A program made the translations under genes and the position numbers. Positions 1-13,199 of a stretch of 64,000 nucleotides of DNA are shown here, piece by piece. A model generated the notes under the pieces. The model searched no databases. It was not told the origin of the DNA and was given only the letters and a program-made list of their open reading frames with translations. Each line of letters starts with the position of its first letter. Position 1 is the stretch's first letter. The stretch comes from Dechloromonas denitrificans (GTDB lineage: Bacteria > Pseudomonadota > Gammaproteobacteria > Burkholderiales > Rhodocyclaceae), in the NCBI RefSeq assembly GCF_020510685.1, contig NZ_CP075185.1, forward strand, positions 372,001 to 436,000, given 5' to 3'.

Positions 1-17
1 AGGTCGAAGTCAAGTAA
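1..17 (+). CDS. rplL: Ribosomal protein L7/L12, C-terminal end only
   Basis: The frame starting at base 3 reads Val-Glu-Val-Lys followed by TAA at 15-17. This matches the usual C-terminus of L7/L12, the multi-copy stalk protein that recruits translation factors to the ribosome. Identity rests on this tail and on its position directly before rpoB, the standard rplL-rpoB order. The rest of the gene lies outside the window. Confidence 0.75.
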
Positions 18-33
18 TCGACGACAGGTGTTC

Positions 34-62
34 GGGCTGGCGGTTCACCCGCCAGCCCTTTT
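34..62 (+). terminator. Intrinsic terminator/attenuator after rplL
   Basis: A perfect 10-bp GC-rich stem (GGGCTGGCGG at 34-43 with CCGCCAGCCC at 49-58) with a five-base loop is followed by TTTT. Its site after rplL and before rpoB matches the partial terminator known to lower rpoBC transcription relative to the ribosomal protein genes in other bacteria. Confidence 0.85.
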
Positions 63-118
63 GTGCTTTGTACGACAGGTTTCATTGATCCAAAAAACGA
101 ACTTGAATATCGCCAAGC

Positions 119-179
119 GGCAAACGCAAACGACGCTTTCCTCTTCCCTGAACGGGAGGCGAGCACGTTTGCGTTTGCC
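119..179 (+). other. Long hairpin in the rplL-rpoB spacer, possible RNase III site
   Basis: GGCAAACGCAAACG at 119-132 is perfectly complementary to CGTTTGCGTTTGCC at 166-179. The 33-base internal part can add a small TCCC/GGGA helix. There is no T-tract, so it does not look like a terminator. In E. coli the rplL-rpoB spacer carries an RNase III processing hairpin, and this one has the same location. The processing role is inferred. Confidence 0.6.
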
Positions 180-224
180 TGTTTCGACAGGTTCTACGTT
201 TGATTTAATCCTCACGGAGTTACC

Positions 225-3200
225 ATGACTTACTCCTTCACCGAGAAGAAACGCATCCGCAAGAGTTTCGCCAAGCGCGCCAGCGTGCTTGATGTTCCCT
301 TTCTGCTTGCGACCCAGCTCGAGTCCTTTACAGCTTTCCTGCAAGCGGAAGTCCCCGCTGAAAAACGCAAAAATGAAGGCTTGCAGGCTGCATTCAACTC
401 GATCTTTCCGATTGTTTCTCACTCCGGCAATGCGCGCCTCGAGTTCGTCAGCTTCATGTTGGGTGCTCCGGCCTTTGATGTAACCGAGTGTCAGCAGCGC
501 GGCCTTACCTTTGCCTCTTCGCTGCGCGCCAGGGTGCGCCTGGTGATCATGGATCGCGAAGCACCGGACACCGTGAAGGAAGTCAAGGAGCAGGAAGTCT
601 ATATGGGCGAAATTCCGCTCATGACGACCAATGGTTCCTTCGTGATCAACGGCACCGAGCGCGTCATCGTTTCGCAGTTGCATCGCTCGCCTGGCGTCTT
701 CTTCGAGCATGATCGGGGCAAGACCCACAGCTCGGGCAAGCTGCTTTTCTCCGCCCGGATCATTCCTTACCGCGGTTCCTGGCTCGATTTCGAGTTCGAT
801 CCGAAGGACACGCTGTTCTTCCGTGTCGACCGTCGTCGCAAGATGCCGGTGACCACGCTGCTCAAAGCCATCGGCATGTCCTCCGAGGAGATCCTCGACC
901 AGTTCTTCGATTTCGATACCTTCCTGCTGGGTAAGGAAAAGATCGAATTCACGCTGGTTCCCGAGCGTCTGCGCGGTGAAGTTGCCCGCTTTGATTTTGT
1001 TGGTCCGGACGGCAAGGTTATCGTCGCCAAGGACAAGCGCATCACCGCCAAGCACATCCGCGATATTGGCGCCGCTGGGCTGCAGCAACTCGTCGTGCCG
1101 GAAGATTTCATCGTCGGCCGCGTGGTCGCCCGTAACATCATCGACAAGGCCACTGGCGAAGTCATTGCCAATGCCAACGACGAAATCACTGAAACCCTGC
1201 TCGCCAAGTTGCGCGAAGCCGAGATCACGACCGTTGAGACGCTGTACACCAACGAACTCGATCGTGGTGCCTTCATCTCGAACACCCTGCGGGCTGACGA
1301 AACAGCTTCCCGCCAGGCCGCTCGCATCGCCATCTACCGCATGATGCGTCCGGGTGAGCCGCCGACCGAGGAAGCTGTCGAGATCCTGTTCAACGGTCTC
1401 TTCTACTCGGATGAGCGCTACGACCTGTCCGGCGTTGGCCGGATGAAGTTCAATCGCCGCCTGACGCGCCCCGGTGTCATTGAATACAAGGTTACGGTCA
1501 AGAATCTGGCGTCGCGTGCCGAAGCAGCTCTGAAGAACCTGTCTGAAGGTTCGGGCTTCTCGATGGCCGCCATTCAGGATCTGGTCGGTCTGCTGCCTTA
1601 CGGCCCGCGTGCCTTCTCGGAGAACCTGACTCTGGAAGAAGCCGAGTCGCTGGTTGCCAAGATCAAGCCGCTCGGCGCCAATGCCGAAGTGCGTGAGCAA
1701 CTGACCCTGTCGCCGCGCGACATCGTTGAAGTGATCAAGATCCTCGTTGAACTGCGCAATGGCCGCGGTGAAATCGACGATATCGATCACCTCGGTAATC
1801 GCCGCGTCCGTTCGGTCGGCGAACTGGCCGAAAACCAGTTCCGTGCCGGTCTGGTTCGTGTCGAACGCGCCGTCAAGGAACGTCTGTCGCAAGCCGAATC
1901 CGACAACCTGATGCCGCACGACCTGATCAACGCCAAGCCGATCAGTGCCGCGATCAAGGAATTCTTCGGTTCCAGTCAGTTGTCGCAGTTTATGGACCAG
2001 ACCAACCCGCTGTCGGAAATTACCCACAAGCGTCGGGTTTCCGCTCTCGGCCCAGGTGGTCTGACGCGTGAACGCGCCGGCTTTGAAGTCCGCGACGTGC
2101 ACCCGACCCACTATGGTCGTGTTTGCCCGATCGAAACACCGGAAGGTCCGAACATCGGTCTGATCAACTCCTTGGCACTGTTTGCCCGGGTCAATGATTA
2201 CGGCTTTATCGAAACGGCCTACCGCAAGGTTTCCGACAGTCAGGTTACCAACGAGATCGAATACCTCTCGGCGATCGAGGAAGGCAACTATGTCGTCGCC
2301 CAGGCCAATTCTTCGCTCGACGCAAACGGTCGTCTGTCCGACGATCTGGTCACCTGCCGCGAAAAGGGCGAAACCATCCTGGCTGAACCGGCCCGTGTTC
2401 AATACATGGACGTGGCTCCCGGCCAGATCGTTTCCGTTGCCGCATCGCTGATTCCGTTCCTTGAGCATGACGATGCGAACCGCGCGCTGATGGGCGCCAA
2501 CATGCAGCGTCAGGCCGTGCCTTGTCTGCGTCCGGAAAAGCCGTTGGTCGGAACCGGTATCGAGCGCACCGTTGCGGTCGACTCGGGTACCGCGGTTGTC
2601 GCCCTGCGCGGCGGCAAGGTCGACTATGTCGATGCAGCGCGCGTCGTGGTCCGGGTTAACGACGATGAAACGATTGCCGGTGAAGTCGGCGTCGATATCT
2701 ACAACCTGGTCAAGTACACCCGTTCCAACCAGAACACCAACATCAACCAGCGTCCGCTGGTCCGCGTTGGCGACATTATCGCCAAGGGCGACGTGGTGGC
2801 CGACGGCGCTTCTACCGACAAGGGCGAACTGGCCCTCGGTCAGAACATGCTGATCGCCTTCATGCCGTGGAATGGCTACAACTTCGAAGACTCGATCCTG
2901 ATCTCCGAACGGGTCGTTGCCGAAGACCGCTATACCTCGATCCATATTGAGGAACTGACGGTCGTCGCCCGCGACACCAAGCTTGGTCCTGAAGAAATCA
3001 CCCGCGACATCGCGTCTCTGGGTGAAGTCCAGCTGTCGCGTCTGGATGATTCCGGCATCGTCTATATCGGTGCCGAAGTCGAAGCCGGCGACGTGCTGGT
3101 CGGCAAGGTTACGCCCAAAGGCGAAACCCAGCTGACGCCGGAAGAAAAGCTGTTGCGCGCCATCTTTGGCGAAAAGGCTTCCGACGTTAAGGACACTTCC

Positions 3201-4508
3201 CTGCGCGTTCCTTCGGGCATCGCTGGTACGGTCATCGACGTTCAGGTGTTCACCCGCGAAGGCATCGAGCGCGACAAGCGTGCCCAGTCGATCATCGACG
3301 AGCACCTGCGGCACTACAAGCTGGATCTGGCCGACCAGATGCGTATCGTCGAGCGCGACGCGTTCGAGCGGGTTGGTCGTCTGATTGTTGGCAAGAAAGC
3401 CAATGGCGGACCGAAGAAGCTGGCCAAGGGCGCGAGCATCGATCAGGCCTATCTCGATGGCATGGATCCGCACCACTGGTTCGATATTCGTCTGTCCGAA
3501 GATGACGCCGCACTGCAGCTGGAACAGGTCAAGGATGGCCTGGAACAGGCCCGCAAGGACTTCGATCTGGCTTTCGAAGCCAAGCGCAAGAAGCTGACCC
3601 AGGGCGACGAACTGCCGCCGGGCGTGCAGAAGATGGTCAAGGTCTATGTCGCCGTCAAGCGTCGCCTGCAGCCGGGTGACAAGATGGCCGGTCGCCACGG
3701 TAACAAGGGTGTGGTTTCCCGCATCCTGCCGGTCGAAGACATGCCGCACATGGCTGACGGCAGCCCGGTCGATATCGTGCTGAACCCGCTCGGCGTGCCG
3801 TCGCGGATGAACGTCGGTCAGATTCTCGAAGTCCACCTCGGCCTCGCCGCCAAGGGCCTCGGTCACAAGATCGGCGCGATGTTGCGCGCCCAGTCCAGTG
3901 CCAAGGAAATGCGTGGCTTCCTGGATACGGTATACAACTCCAGTGGCAAGTCCGAGAACCTCGACGAGTTGAACGATGTCGAAGTGATGGAGATGGCTGG
4001 CAATTTGCAAAGCGGCGTGCCGTTCGCGACGCCGGTGTTCGACGGGGCCAAGGAAGAAGAAATCAAGGCGATGCTGGCGCTCGCCGGCATGCCGTCTTCC
4101 GGTCAGATGACGCTGTACGACGGCCGCACTGGCGAAGCTTTCGAGCGCTCGGTAACCGTCGGCTACATGCACTACCTGAAGTTGCACCACTTGGTCGATG
4201 ACAAGATGCACGCTCGTTCAACCGGTCCGTACTCGCTGGTTACCCAGCAACCGCTGGGCGGCAAGGCGCAGTTCGGTGGTCAGCGCTTCGGTGAAATGGA
4301 AGTGTGGGCGCTGGAAGCCTATGGTGCAGCTTACGTGCTGCAGGAAATGCTGACCGTGAAGTCCGATGACGTGAATGGTCGTACCAAGGTGTACGAAAAC
4401 ATCGTCAAGGGCGAGCACAGGATCGATGCCGGCATGCCGGAATCCTTCAATGTGCTGGTCAAGGAAATTCGTTCGCTGGCGATCGATATCGATCTGGAAC
4501 GTTACTGA
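225..4508 (+). CDS. rpoB: DNA-directed RNA polymerase subunit beta
   Basis: This 1427-residue protein is the beta subunit of RNA polymerase and forms one side of the active-site cleft. It is longer than the 1342-residue E. coli protein, as is common in Betaproteobacteria. The rifampicin region starts near residue 580 with [13 protein letters not shown] and continues through THKRR and SALGPGG. The residues usually changed in resistant mutants (Asp in MDQ, His in THKRR, Ser in SALG) are the sensitive-type ones. The C-terminal [20 protein letters not shown] block is present. ATG at 225 follows CACGGAG. The gene is followed 21 bases later by rpoC. Transcription probably comes from upstream of rplL through the attenuator at 34-62. 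Confidence 0.99.
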   Translation: MTYSFTEKKRIRKSFAKRASVLDVPFLLATQLESFTAFLQAEVPAEKRKNEGLQAAFNSIFPIVSHSGNARLEFVSFMLGAPAFDVTECQQRGLTFASSLRARVRLVIMDREAPDTVKEVKEQEVYMGEIPLMTTNGSFVINGTERVIVSQLHRSPGVFFEHDRGKTHSSGKLLFSARIIPYRGSWLDFEFDPKDTLFFRVDRRRKMPVTTLLKAIGMSSEEILDQFFDFDTFLLGKEKIEFTLVPERLRGEVARFDFVGPDGKVIVAKDKRITAKHIRDIGAAGLQQLVVPEDFIVGRVVARNIIDKATGEVIANANDEITETLLAKLREAEITTVETLYTNELDRGAFISNTLRADETASRQAARIAIYRMMRPGEPPTEEAVEILFNGLFYSDERYDLSGVGRMKFNRRLTRPGVIEYKVTVKNLASRAEAALKNLSEGSGFSMAAIQDLVGLLPYGPRAFSENLTLEEAESLVAKIKPLGANAEVREQLTLSPRDIVEVIKILVELRNGRGEIDDIDHLGNRRVRSVGELAENQFRAGLVRVERAVKERLSQAESDNLMPHDLINAKPISAAIKEFFGSSQLSQFMDQTNPLSEITHKRRVSALGPGGLTRERAGFEVRDVHPTHYGRVCPIETPEGPNIGLINSLALFARVNDYGFIETAYRKVSDSQVTNEIEYLSAIEEGNYVVAQANSSLDANGRLSDDLVTCREKGETILAEPARVQYMDVAPGQIVSVAASLIPFLEHDDANRALMGANMQRQAVPCLRPEKPLVGTGIERTVAVDSGTAVVALRGGKVDYVDAARVVVRVNDDETIAGEVGVDIYNLVKYTRSNQNTNINQRPLVRVGDIIAKGDVVADGASTDKGELALGQNMLIAFMPWNGYNFEDSILISERVVAEDRYTSIHIEELTVVARDTKLGPEEITRDIASLGEVQLSRLDDSGIVYIGAEVEAGDVLVGKVTPKGETQLTPEEKLLRAIFGEKASDVKDTSLRVPSGIAGTVIDVQVFTREGIERDKRAQSIIDEHLRHYKLDLADQMRIVERDAFERVGRLIVGKKANGGPKKLAKGASIDQAYLDGMDPHHWFDIRLSEDDAALQLEQVKDGLEQARKDFDLAFEAKRKKLTQGDELPPGVQKMVKVYVAVKRRLQPGDKMAGRHGNKGVVSRILPVEDMPHMADGSPVDIVLNPLGVPSRMNVGQILEVHLGLAAKGLGHKIGAMLRAQSSAKEMRGFLDTVYNSSGKSENLDELNDVEVMEMAGNLQSGVPFATPVFDGAKEEEIKAMLALAGMPSSGQMTLYDGRTGEAFERSVTVGYMHYLKLHHLVDDKMHARSTGPYSLVTQQPLGGKAQFGGQRFGEMEVWALEAYGAAYVLQEMLTVKSDDVNGRTKVYENIVKGEHRIDAGMPESFNVLVKEIRSLAIDIDLERY

Positions 4509-4529
4509 TTTAGGGCTGGGAGTTAAACG

Positions 4530-7500
4530 ATGAAAGCATTGCTCGATCTATTCAAGCAGGTAACGGCGGAAGAGGAATTTGATGCCATTACCATTGGCCT
4601 CGCTTCGCCCGAAAAGATCCGTTCCTGGTCCTACGGCGAAGTCAAGAAGCCGGAAACCATCAACTACCGCACCTTCAAGCCGGAACGCGATGGCTTGTTC
4701 TGCGCCAAGATCTTTGGCCCGATCAAGGATTACGAATGCCTGTGCGGCAAGTACAAGCGCCTCAAGCACCGTGGCGTGATCTGCGAGAAGTGCGGCGTCG
4801 AAGTGACGCTGGCCAAGGTTCGTCGTGACCGCATGGGTCACATCGAGCTGGCCTCGCCGACCGCCCACATCTGGTTCCTGAAATCCTTGCCGTCCCGTCT
4901 CGGTATGGTGCTCGACATGACGCTGCGCGATATCGAGCGCGTCCTGTATTTCGAAGCCTATGTCGTGACTGATCCCGGCATGGTCAGCAACCTCCAGCGT
5001 GCCCAACTGCTCACCGAAGAGCAGTATCTGGAAATGATGGAAGAGCACGGCGACGAGTTCGTCGCGTTCATGGGTGCCGAAGGTATCCGCGAACTGCTGC
5101 GCAACCTCGATCTGACCAGCGAAGTCGAGTCTTTGCATGCCGAACTGGAAGTGACCGGTTCGGAAGCCAAGAACAAGAAGCTGGCCAAGCGCCTGAAGAT
5201 CCTTGAAGGCTTCCAGAAATCCGGCATCAAGCCGGACTGGATGATTCTTGAAGTCCTGCCGGTTCTGCCGCCGGATCTGCGTCCGCTGGTTCCGCTCGAC
5301 GGCGGCCGCTTCGCGACCTCCGATCTGAACGACCTCTACCGTCGCGTCATCAACCGGAATAACCGTCTGAAGCGTCTGCTCGAGCTGAAGGCGCCGGAAA
5401 TCATCGTCCGCAACGAAAAGCGCATGCTGCAGGAGTCGGTCGACTCGCTGCTCGACAACGGTCGTCGCGGCAAGGCCATGACCGGTGCCAACAAGCGTCC
5501 GCTGAAGTCGCTGGCCGACATGATCAAGGGCAAGGGCGGTCGTTTCCGTCAGAACTTGCTCGGTAAGCGCGTCGACTACTCCGGCCGTTCGGTCATCGTC
5601 GTCGGTCCGCAGCTCAAGCTGCACCAGTGCGGCCTGCCCAAGCTGATGGCCCTGGAGCTGTTCAAGCCCTTCATCTTCCACAAGCTGGAAGTGCTCGGCT
5701 ACGCCACCACCATCAAGCAAGCCAAGAAGATGGTCGAAGGCCAGGAACCGGTCGTCTGGGACATCCTCGAAGATGTCATCCGCGAACATCCGGTCATGCT
5801 GAACCGCGCGCCGACCCTGCACCGTCTGGGTATCCAGGCTTTCGAGCCGACCCTGATCGAAGGCAAGGCCATCCAGCTGCACCCGCTCGTCTGCGCGGCC
5901 TTCAACGCCGACTTCGACGGTGACCAGATGGCTGTTCACGTGCCGCTGTCCCTTGAAGCCCAGATGGAAGCCCGCACGCTGATGCTGGCCTCCAACAATG
6001 TGCTGTCGCCGGCCAACGGCCAGCCGATCATCGTGCCGTCGCAGGATATCGTGCTTGGTCTGTACTACGCGACCCGCGAAAAGACCAATGGCAAGGGTGA
6101 AGGCATGTACTTTGCCGACATCGCCGAAATCGAACGCGCCATGGCCGCCAAGGAACTCGACGTCCAGTCGCGGATTTCGGTTCGCCTGAAGCAATACGAA
6201 CCGGCTGCGGTGGATGGTGAATGGGTCGAGAAAATCGTTCGCGTCGAAACGACGGCTGGTCGTGCGCTGCTTTCCAAGATCCTGCCGAAGGGGTTGCCGT
6301 TCAAGGTTATCGACCGCGCCCTGAAGAAGAAGGAAATCTCCAAGCTGATCGACGAATCCTTCCGTCGCTGCGGTTTGAAGGAAACGGTTATCTTCGCCGA
6401 CAAGCTGATGCAGAACGGTTATGCCCTGGCCACCCGGGCCGGCATTTCCTTCTGTTCCGACGACATGTTGGTGCCGAGCAAGAAGTACGAAATCATTTCC
6501 GCCGCTGAAGCGGAAGTGAAAGAAATCGAAATCCAGTACACCAACGGTCTGGTGACCAATGGCGAGCGTTACAACAAGGTCGTCGATATCTGGGGCCGGA
6601 CCGGTGACCAGGTCGCCAAGGTCATGATGGACGAACTCGGCCACGAGGACACCATCGACCGCCACGGCAAGAAGGTCAAGCAAGAGTCCTTCAACTCCAT
6701 CTACATGATGGCCGACTCCGGGGCTCGCGGCTCTGCTGCCCAGATCCGTCAGCTGGCTGGTATGCGCGGCCTGATGGCGAAACCGGATGGCTCGATTATC
6801 GAGACGCCGATTACCACCAACTTCCGCGAAGGCCTGAACGTCCTCCAGTACTTCATCTCGACCCACGGTGCTCGTAAGGGCCTGGCAGACACGGCACTGA
6901 AGACCGCCAACTCCGGTTACCTGACCCGCCGTCTGGTGGACGTGACGCAGGATCTGGTCATTACCGAAGATGACTGCGGAACGCAGAACGGCTTTGTCGT
7001 CAAGGCCCTGGTCGAAGGCGGTGAGGTCATCGAACCGTTGCGCGAGCGGATTCTCGGCCGTGTCACGGTTGACGATCTGGTCGACCCGGAAACCCAGGAA
7101 ACCGTTATTTTCGCCGGTACCATGCTGGACGAGGATCTGGTTGATCTGATCGACAAGTTGGGTATCGACGAAGTCAAGGTTCGCACCCCGCTTTCCTGCG
7201 ATACCCGCTATGGTCTGTGTGCCAAGTGCTACGGTCGTGACCTCGGTCGCGGCATGATGGTCAATGCCGGCGAGGCCATCGGCGTTATCGCCGCTCAGTC
7301 GATCGGCGAGCCGGGTACCCAGCTGACCATGCGGACTTTCCACGTCGGCGGCGCGGCCTCCCGGGCTGCTGTTGCATCGCAGATTGAAGCCAAATCGGCC
7401 GGTACGATTCGCTACACCTCGAATATGCGTTATGTGACCAGTGCCAAGGGCGAGAAGGTTGTCATCTCCCGCTCCGGTGAAGTGCTGATTACCGACGACC

Positions 7501-8741
7501 ATGGTCGTGAGCGCGAGCGCCACAAGGTGCCGTACGGCGCCACGCTTTCCGTCGATGAAGGCAAGGTGGTCAAGGCTGGTGCCAAGTTGTCGACCTGGGA
7601 TCCGCACACCCGTCCGATCGTTACCGAATATGCCGGTACGGTCCGCTTCGAGAATGTCGAAGAGGGCGTCACCGTCGCCAAGCAGGTGGACGATGTTACG
7701 GGGCTGTCGACTCTCGTCGTTATCGACCACAAACGTGGTGGCAAGGCTGCCACCAAGGGTATTCGTCCAGTGGTCAAGCTGCTTGATGAAAGCGGTCAGG
7801 AAGTGAAGATCACCGGCAGCGACCACCATGTGTCGATCGCCTTCCAGGTTGGCTCGATCATCTCGGTGGTTGACGGTCAGCAGGTTGGTGTCGGCGATGT
7901 GCTGGCCCGGATGCCGCAGGAGTCCGCCAAGACCCGCGACATTACCGGCGGTCTGCCGCGCGTCGCCGAGTTGTTCGAAGCCCGGACGCCGAAGGATGCG
8001 TCAGTGCTGGCCGAGTTCACCGGGACTATCAGCTTCGGCAAGGACACCAAGGGCAAACAGCGCTTGGTGATCACCGATCTCGACGGTACGGTCCACGAAT
8101 TCCTGATTCCGAAGGACAAGCATGTGCTGGTCCATGACGGTCAGGTAGTGAACAAGGGCGAGAAGATCGTCGAAGGTCTGCCCGATCCGCATGACATTCT
8201 CCGTCTGCAGGGGGTCGAAGCGCTGGCCCGCTATATTACCGACGAAGTCCAGGACGTCTATCGTCTGCAAGGCGTGAAGATCAACGACAAGCACATTGAA
8301 GTGATTGTTCGTCAGATGCTGCGTCGGGTCGCCATCGTCGAGCCGGGTGATAGCAAGTTCATCAAGTCGGAACAGGTGGAGCGTGCCGAACTGCTGGCCG
8401 AAAACGATCGCATGATCGCCCAGGGCAAGCTGCCGGCTACCTTCGACCACATGTTGCTCGGTATTACCAAGGCCTCGCTGTCGACCGATTCGTTCATCTC
8501 TGCCGCGTCCTTCCAGGAAACCACGCGTGTTCTCACCGAGGCTGCCATCATGGGCAAGCGCGACGAACTGCGTGGCCTCAAGGAAAACGTTATCGTCGGA
8601 CGCCTCATTCCGGCCGGTACCGGTCTTGCCTACCACCGCAGCCGCAAGGCTCAGCTGGCGGGTGAGGACATCGCAGCGGCAAGGGCTCTCGAGCCGGCTG
8701 CTGCGGAAAACGCAACGCAGGATGCCGATCTGGGCCTGTAA
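4530..8741 (+). CDS. rpoC: DNA-directed RNA polymerase subunit beta'
   Basis: This 1403-residue beta' subunit carries the catalytic magnesium motif NADFDGDQM at residues 459-467. An N-terminal zinc site lies in [19 protein letters not shown] (near residue 70), and a second cysteine cluster begins at Cys890 ([13 protein letters not shown]). The bridge helix/trigger loop region ([13 protein letters not shown]) is intact. ATG at 4530 is preceded by GGGAG. It is translated from the rpoB transcript across a 21-base gap. Its C-terminal tail is Ala/Glu-rich and probably variable. Confidence 0.99.
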   Translation: MKALLDLFKQVTAEEEFDAITIGLASPEKIRSWSYGEVKKPETINYRTFKPERDGLFCAKIFGPIKDYECLCGKYKRLKHRGVICEKCGVEVTLAKVRRDRMGHIELASPTAHIWFLKSLPSRLGMVLDMTLRDIERVLYFEAYVVTDPGMVSNLQRAQLLTEEQYLEMMEEHGDEFVAFMGAEGIRELLRNLDLTSEVESLHAELEVTGSEAKNKKLAKRLKILEGFQKSGIKPDWMILEVLPVLPPDLRPLVPLDGGRFATSDLNDLYRRVINRNNRLKRLLELKAPEIIVRNEKRMLQESVDSLLDNGRRGKAMTGANKRPLKSLADMIKGKGGRFRQNLLGKRVDYSGRSVIVVGPQLKLHQCGLPKLMALELFKPFIFHKLEVLGYATTIKQAKKMVEGQEPVVWDILEDVIREHPVMLNRAPTLHRLGIQAFEPTLIEGKAIQLHPLVCAAFNADFDGDQMAVHVPLSLEAQMEARTLMLASNNVLSPANGQPIIVPSQDIVLGLYYATREKTNGKGEGMYFADIAEIERAMAAKELDVQSRISVRLKQYEPAAVDGEWVEKIVRVETTAGRALLSKILPKGLPFKVIDRALKKKEISKLIDESFRRCGLKETVIFADKLMQNGYALATRAGISFCSDDMLVPSKKYEIISAAEAEVKEIEIQYTNGLVTNGERYNKVVDIWGRTGDQVAKVMMDELGHEDTIDRHGKKVKQESFNSIYMMADSGARGSAAQIRQLAGMRGLMAKPDGSIIETPITTNFREGLNVLQYFISTHGARKGLADTALKTANSGYLTRRLVDVTQDLVITEDDCGTQNGFVVKALVEGGEVIEPLRERILGRVTVDDLVDPETQETVIFAGTMLDEDLVDLIDKLGIDEVKVRTPLSCDTRYGLCAKCYGRDLGRGMMVNAGEAIGVIAAQSIGEPGTQLTMRTFHVGGAASRAAVASQIEAKSAGTIRYTSNMRYVTSAKGEKVVISRSGEVLITDDHGRERERHKVPYGATLSVDEGKVVKAGAKLSTWDPHTRPIVTEYAGTVRFENVEEGVTVAKQVDDVTGLSTLVVIDHKRGGKAATKGIRPVVKLLDESGQEVKITGSDHHVSIAFQVGSIISVVDGQQVGVGDVLARMPQESAKTRDITGGLPRVAELFEARTPKDASVLAEFTGTISFGKDTKGKQRLVITDLDGTVHEFLIPKDKHVLVHDGQVVNKGEKIVEGLPDPHDILRLQGVEALARYITDEVQDVYRLQGVKINDKHIEVIVRQMLRRVAIVEPGDSKFIKSEQVERAELLAENDRMIAQGKLPATFDHMLLGITKASLSTDSFISAASFQETTRVLTEAAIMGKRDELRGLKENVIVGRLIPAGTGLAYHRSRKAQLAGEDIAAARALEPAAAENATQDADLGL

Positions 8742-8751
8742 GTCAAGAGCG

Positions 8752-8778
8752 ACCCTCGTGTCTCGTTGACACGGGGGT
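8752..8778 (+). terminator. Hairpin after rpoC, overlapping the str promoter
   Basis: ACCCTCGTGTC at 8752-8762 pairs with GACACGGGGGT at 8768-8778, giving 11 bp with one T-G wobble and a TCGTT loop. It starts 10 bases after the rpoC stop codon. No T-run follows, so termination is less certain than folding. Its 3' arm and loop contain the -35 box of the next promoter. Confidence 0.55.
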
Positions 8779-8794
8779 TGATCAACCATAGAAT
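8766..8794 (+). promoter_or_regulatory. Sigma-70 promoter of the str operon (rpsL-rpsG-fusA-tuf)
   Basis: A consensus -35 box TTGACA (8766-8771) is followed by a 17-base spacer and TAGAAT (8789-8794). Initiation is expected near 8801, about 97 bases before rpsL. The -10 box is inside the dyad ACCATAGAATCTATGGT (8785-8801). Confidence 0.75.
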
Positions 8795-8809
8795 CTATGG
8801 TCTTTGTCG

Positions 8810-8833
8810 GCAGAGACTAATCATTGTCTCTGC
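8810..8833 (+). other. Leader hairpin upstream of rpsL
   Basis: GCAGAGAC (8810-8817) and GTCTCTGC (8826-8833) form a perfect 8-bp stem with an 8-base loop, followed by TTT. It would sit at the very 5' end of the str mRNA, where a stabilising or regulatory role is possible but unproven. Confidence 0.5.
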
Positions 8834-8897
8834 TTTGGATAACAAAATTGCCGTCGTGCGCCGTCTTTTGGTGCCCGGTCGTTGAAGGAAGTTCGAT

Positions 8898-9275
8898 ATG
8901 CCGACTATCAATCAGCTCGTGCGCAAGCCGCGCGTTGCCGAGGTCACCAAGAGCAAGGTTCCCGCTCTGGAAAAGTGCCCGCAGAAGCGTGGCGTTTGTA
9001 CTCGCGTCTATACCACCACCCCGAAGAAGCCGAACTCTGCGCTGCGTAAAGTGTGCAAGGTTCGTCTGACGAATGGCTTTGAAGTCATTTCCTACATCGG
9101 TGGTGAAGGCCATAACCTGCAGGAACACTCCGTGGTCCTGATTCGTGGTGGTCGTGTCAAGGATTTGCCGGGTGTGCGTTACCACACCGTGCGCGGCTCC
9201 CTGGATACCCAGGGCGTCAAAGATCGCAAGCAGTCCCGTTCCAAGTACGGGGCGAAGCGTCCGAAGGCTGCCTGA
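8898..9275 (+). CDS. rpsL: 30S ribosomal protein S12
   Basis: This 125-residue S12 is part of the decoding centre. The conserved [18 protein letters not shown] block holds the lysine that is mutated in streptomycin resistance, and [12 protein letters not shown] holds the second one. Both are wild type. ATG at 8898 has AAGGAAG 8 bases upstream. It is first in the str group, with rpsG, fusA and tuf downstream. Confidence 0.98.
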   Translation: MPTINQLVRKPRVAEVTKSKVPALEKCPQKRGVCTRVYTTTPKKPNSALRKVCKVRLTNGFEVISYIGGEGHNLQEHSVVLIRGGRVKDLPGVRYHTVRGSLDTQGVKDRKQSRSKYGAKRPKAA

Positions 9276-9323
9276 TTCACTAAGCAGCCTGAGTAAGTGG
9301 TCATTCTTCTGGATGGCCGTGAG

Positions 9324-9356
9324 AGCCGGGTGGGTGTTAACCCATACCCGGCTTTT
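9324..9356 (+). terminator. Terminator-like hairpin between rpsL and rpsG
   Basis: AGCCGGGT (9324-9331) pairs with ACCCGGCT (9346-9353). An inner GGGT/ACCC helix closes a GTTA loop, with AT bulged, and TTT follows. In E. coli this spacer binds S7 for autoregulation. Here the fold looks like an attenuator, so partial termination within the str group is plausible. Confidence 0.6.
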
Positions 9357-9385
9357 CAACTGAATCGTGTTTATTTGAGGTTAAT

Positions 9386-9856
9386 ATGCCCCGTCGTCGT
9401 GTAGTAGCAAAACGTGACATTCTTCCGGATCCCAAGTTCGGCAATGTCGAAGTTTCCAAGTTCATCAATGCAATCATGCAGAGCGGCAAGAAGTCGGTTG
9501 CCGAGCGCATTGTTTACGGTGCTTTCGAGATCATCACCACCAAGGGTGGCAAGGATCCGCTAGAAGTTTTCGGTTCGGCCATGTCGAACGTTCGCCCGAT
9601 GGTTGAGGTGAAGTCCCGTCGTGTTGGCGGTGCCAACTACCAGGTGCCGGTTGAAGTGCGTCCGGCTCGCCGTGCTGCGCTTGCCATGCGCTGGTTGCGT
9701 GAGTCGGCCCGCAAGCGTTCGGAAAAATCCATGGGTCAGCGTCTGGCTGCCGAAATGATGGAAGCCGCTGAAAATCGCGGTGGTGCCGTCAAGAAGCGTG
9801 ATGAAGTGCACCGTATGGCTGAAGCCAACAAGGCTTTTGCTCACTTCCGCTTCTAA
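9386..9856 (+). CDS. rpsG: 30S ribosomal protein S7
   Basis: This 156-residue S7 starts assembly of the 30S head and lines the E site. The N-terminal [20 protein letters not shown] and the central [16 protein letters not shown] beta-hairpin region are typical. The start is supported by TTGAGG 8 bases upstream. fusA follows after 18 bases. In other bacteria S7 is the autoregulator of the str operon. Confidence 0.98.
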   Translation: MPRRRVVAKRDILPDPKFGNVEVSKFINAIMQSGKKSVAERIVYGAFEIITTKGGKDPLEVFGSAMSNVRPMVEVKSRRVGGANYQVPVEVRPARRAALAMRWLRESARKRSEKSMGQRLAAEMMEAAENRGGAVKKRDEVHRMAEANKAFAHFRF

Positions 9857-9874
9857 TTTTCAAAGGGCTCTAAC

Positions 9875-11968
9875 GTGGCACGTAAAACTCCTATCGAGCG
9901 CTACCGGAATATCGGTATCAGCGCTCACATCGACGCCGGCAAGACGACGACGACTGAACGTATCCTTTTCTACACCGGTGTTAACCACAAGATCGGTGAA
10001 GTGCATGATGGCGCTGCCACCATGGACTGGATGGAGCAGGAACAGGAACGTGGTATTACCATTACCTCTGCTGCGACCACCTGCTTCTGGAGCGGTATGG
10101 ACAAGCAGTTCCCGCCGCACCATATCAATATTATCGACACCCCGGGGCACGTGGACTTCACCATTGAAGTCGAACGTTCGATGCGTGTGCTTGATGCCGC
10201 CTGTATGGTCTATTGCGCCGTCGGTGGTGTGCAGCCGCAGTCGGAAACCGTTTGGCGTCAGGCTAACAAGTACGGCGTGCCCCGCCTGGCCTTCGTGAAC
10301 AAGATGGACCGCTCTGGCGCCAACTTCTTCAAGGTGGTCGAGCAACTGAAGGTGCGCCTCAAGGCGAATCCGATCCCGGTGGTCATCCCCATTGGTGCAG
10401 AGGACAACTTCGAAGGTGTGGTCGACCTGATTCGCATGAAGGCGATCTACTGGGACGAAGCGTCGCAAGGCATGAAGTACGACGCTCGCGAAATCCCGGC
10501 CAATCTGGTTGATGAAGCCAATACGTGGCGCGAGCAAATGGTTGAGGCCGCTGCCGAGGCGTCAGAAGACCTGATGAACAAGTACCTCGAAAATGGTGAG
10601 CTTTCCGAAGCCGACATCATTTTTGGTTTGCGCACGCGCACGCTGGCTTGCGAAATCCAGCCGATGCTCTGCGGTACCGCCTTCAAGAACAAGGGCGTGC
10701 AGAAGATGCTGGACGCCGTGATCGAGCTGCTGCCGTCGCCGGTCGATATTCCGCCGGTCAAGGGTATTCTCGAGAACGAAACCGAAGGCGAACGTCGTGC
10801 CGCCGATGATGAGCCGTTCTCCGCGCTGGCCTTCAAGATCATGACCGACCCGTTCGTTGGCCAGTTGATCTTCTTCCGCGTTTATTCCGGCGTGATCAAT
10901 TCTGGTGATACGGTCTACAACCCGGTCAAGGGCCGCAAGGAACGTCTCGGTCGCATCCTGCAGATGCACGCCAATCAGCGTGAAGAAATCAAGGAAGTGC
11001 GCGCTGGCGACATCGCTGCTGCCGTGGGCCTGAAAGAAGCCACGACCGGCGATACGCTGTGTGATCCGGCGAAGGTCATCACCCTGGAGCGCATGGTTTT
11101 CCCGGAACCGGTGATTCACGTTGCCGTCGAACCGAAGACCAAGGCCGACCAGGAAAAAATGGGCCTGGCGCTCGGTCGTCTGGCTCAGGAAGATCCGTCG
11201 TTCCGTGTGCGTACCGACGAAGAGTCCGGTCAGACCATTATTTCGGGTATGGGCGAGCTGCACCTGGAAATTCTGGTTGATCGCATGCGTCGTGAATTCA
11301 ACGTCGAAGCAACCGTCGGTGCGCCGCAGGTTGCCTACCGCGAGTGCATCAAGAAGGCTGTCGAACAGGAAGGCAAGTTCGTCAAGCAATCCGGTGGTCG
11401 TGGTCAGTTCGGTCACGTCTGGCTCAAGATCGAGCCGAACGAAGCCGGCAAGGGTTACGAATTCATCGATGCGATCAAGGGCGGTGTCGTGCCCCGCGAA
11501 TTCATTCCCGCGGTTGACAAGGGTTTGCGTGATGCAGTGACGAGCGGTGTTTTGGCTGGCTTCCCGGTTGTCGACGTGAAGTTCACGTTGTTCGACGGCT
11601 CCTATCACGACGTTGACTCGAATGAAAACGCGTTCCGCATGGCCGCTTCCATGGCTTTCAAGGAAGGCATGAAGAAGGCTAATCCGACGCTGCTTGAGCC
11701 GATGATGGCCGTTGAAGTCGAGACCCCGGAAGAGTACATGGGCAACGTCATGGGTGACCTTTCCTCCCGTCGTGGCATCGTCCAGGGCATGGAAGATCAG
11801 GTCGGCGGCATCAAGTTGGTCAAGGCCGAGGTTCCGCTGTCCGAGATGTTTGGTTATTCGACTTCCGTGCGTTCGTTGTCGCAAGGTCGCGCGACCTACT
11901 CGATGGAATTCAAGCACTATACCGAGGCGCCGAAGAATGTCGCCGAGGCCGTCATTAACAAAAAGTAA
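9875..11968 (+). CDS. fusA: Translation elongation factor G
   Basis: This 697-residue GTPase drives ribosomal translocation and, with RRF, ribosome recycling. The GTP-binding motifs are complete: [15 protein letters not shown] (G1), DTPGHVDFT (G3) and NKMD (G4). Domains II to V follow, ending with the C-terminal [14 protein letters not shown] segment. Translation starts at GTG 9875, 18 bases after rpsG, with AAAGGG just upstream. Length equals the normal family size. Confidence 0.98.
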   Translation: MARKTPIERYRNIGISAHIDAGKTTTTERILFYTGVNHKIGEVHDGAATMDWMEQEQERGITITSAATTCFWSGMDKQFPPHHINIIDTPGHVDFTIEVERSMRVLDAACMVYCAVGGVQPQSETVWRQANKYGVPRLAFVNKMDRSGANFFKVVEQLKVRLKANPIPVVIPIGAEDNFEGVVDLIRMKAIYWDEASQGMKYDAREIPANLVDEANTWREQMVEAAAEASEDLMNKYLENGELSEADIIFGLRTRTLACEIQPMLCGTAFKNKGVQKMLDAVIELLPSPVDIPPVKGILENETEGERRAADDEPFSALAFKIMTDPFVGQLIFFRVYSGVINSGDTVYNPVKGRKERLGRILQMHANQREEIKEVRAGDIAAAVGLKEATTGDTLCDPAKVITLERMVFPEPVIHVAVEPKTKADQEKMGLALGRLAQEDPSFRVRTDEESGQTIISGMGELHLEILVDRMRREFNVEATVGAPQVAYRECIKKAVEQEGKFVKQSGGRGQFGHVWLKIEPNEAGKGYEFIDAIKGGVVPREFIPAVDKGLRDAVTSGVLAGFPVVDVKFTLFDGSYHDVDSNENAFRMAASMAFKEGMKKANPTLLEPMMAVEVETPEEYMGNVMGDLSSRRGIVQGMEDQVGGIKLVKAEVPLSEMFGYSTSVRSLSQGRATYSMEFKHYTEAPKNVAEAVINKK

Positions 11969-11989
11969 TTCGTTATTGGAGAACCGATA

Positions 11990-13180
<1,191 letters not shown>

Positions 13181-13199
13181 TTCGTTCTTTTTGAAATCC

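Noticed and set aside
45..4211. A 1388-codon open frame antisense to rpoB
   Set aside because: It is a mirror of the strongly biased codons of rpoB (rare stop complements). The product resembles no protein and the sense gene is certain.
4548..7829. A 1093-codon open frame antisense to rpoC
   Set aside because: Same codon-bias artefact; no ribosome-binding site and no protein-like domains.
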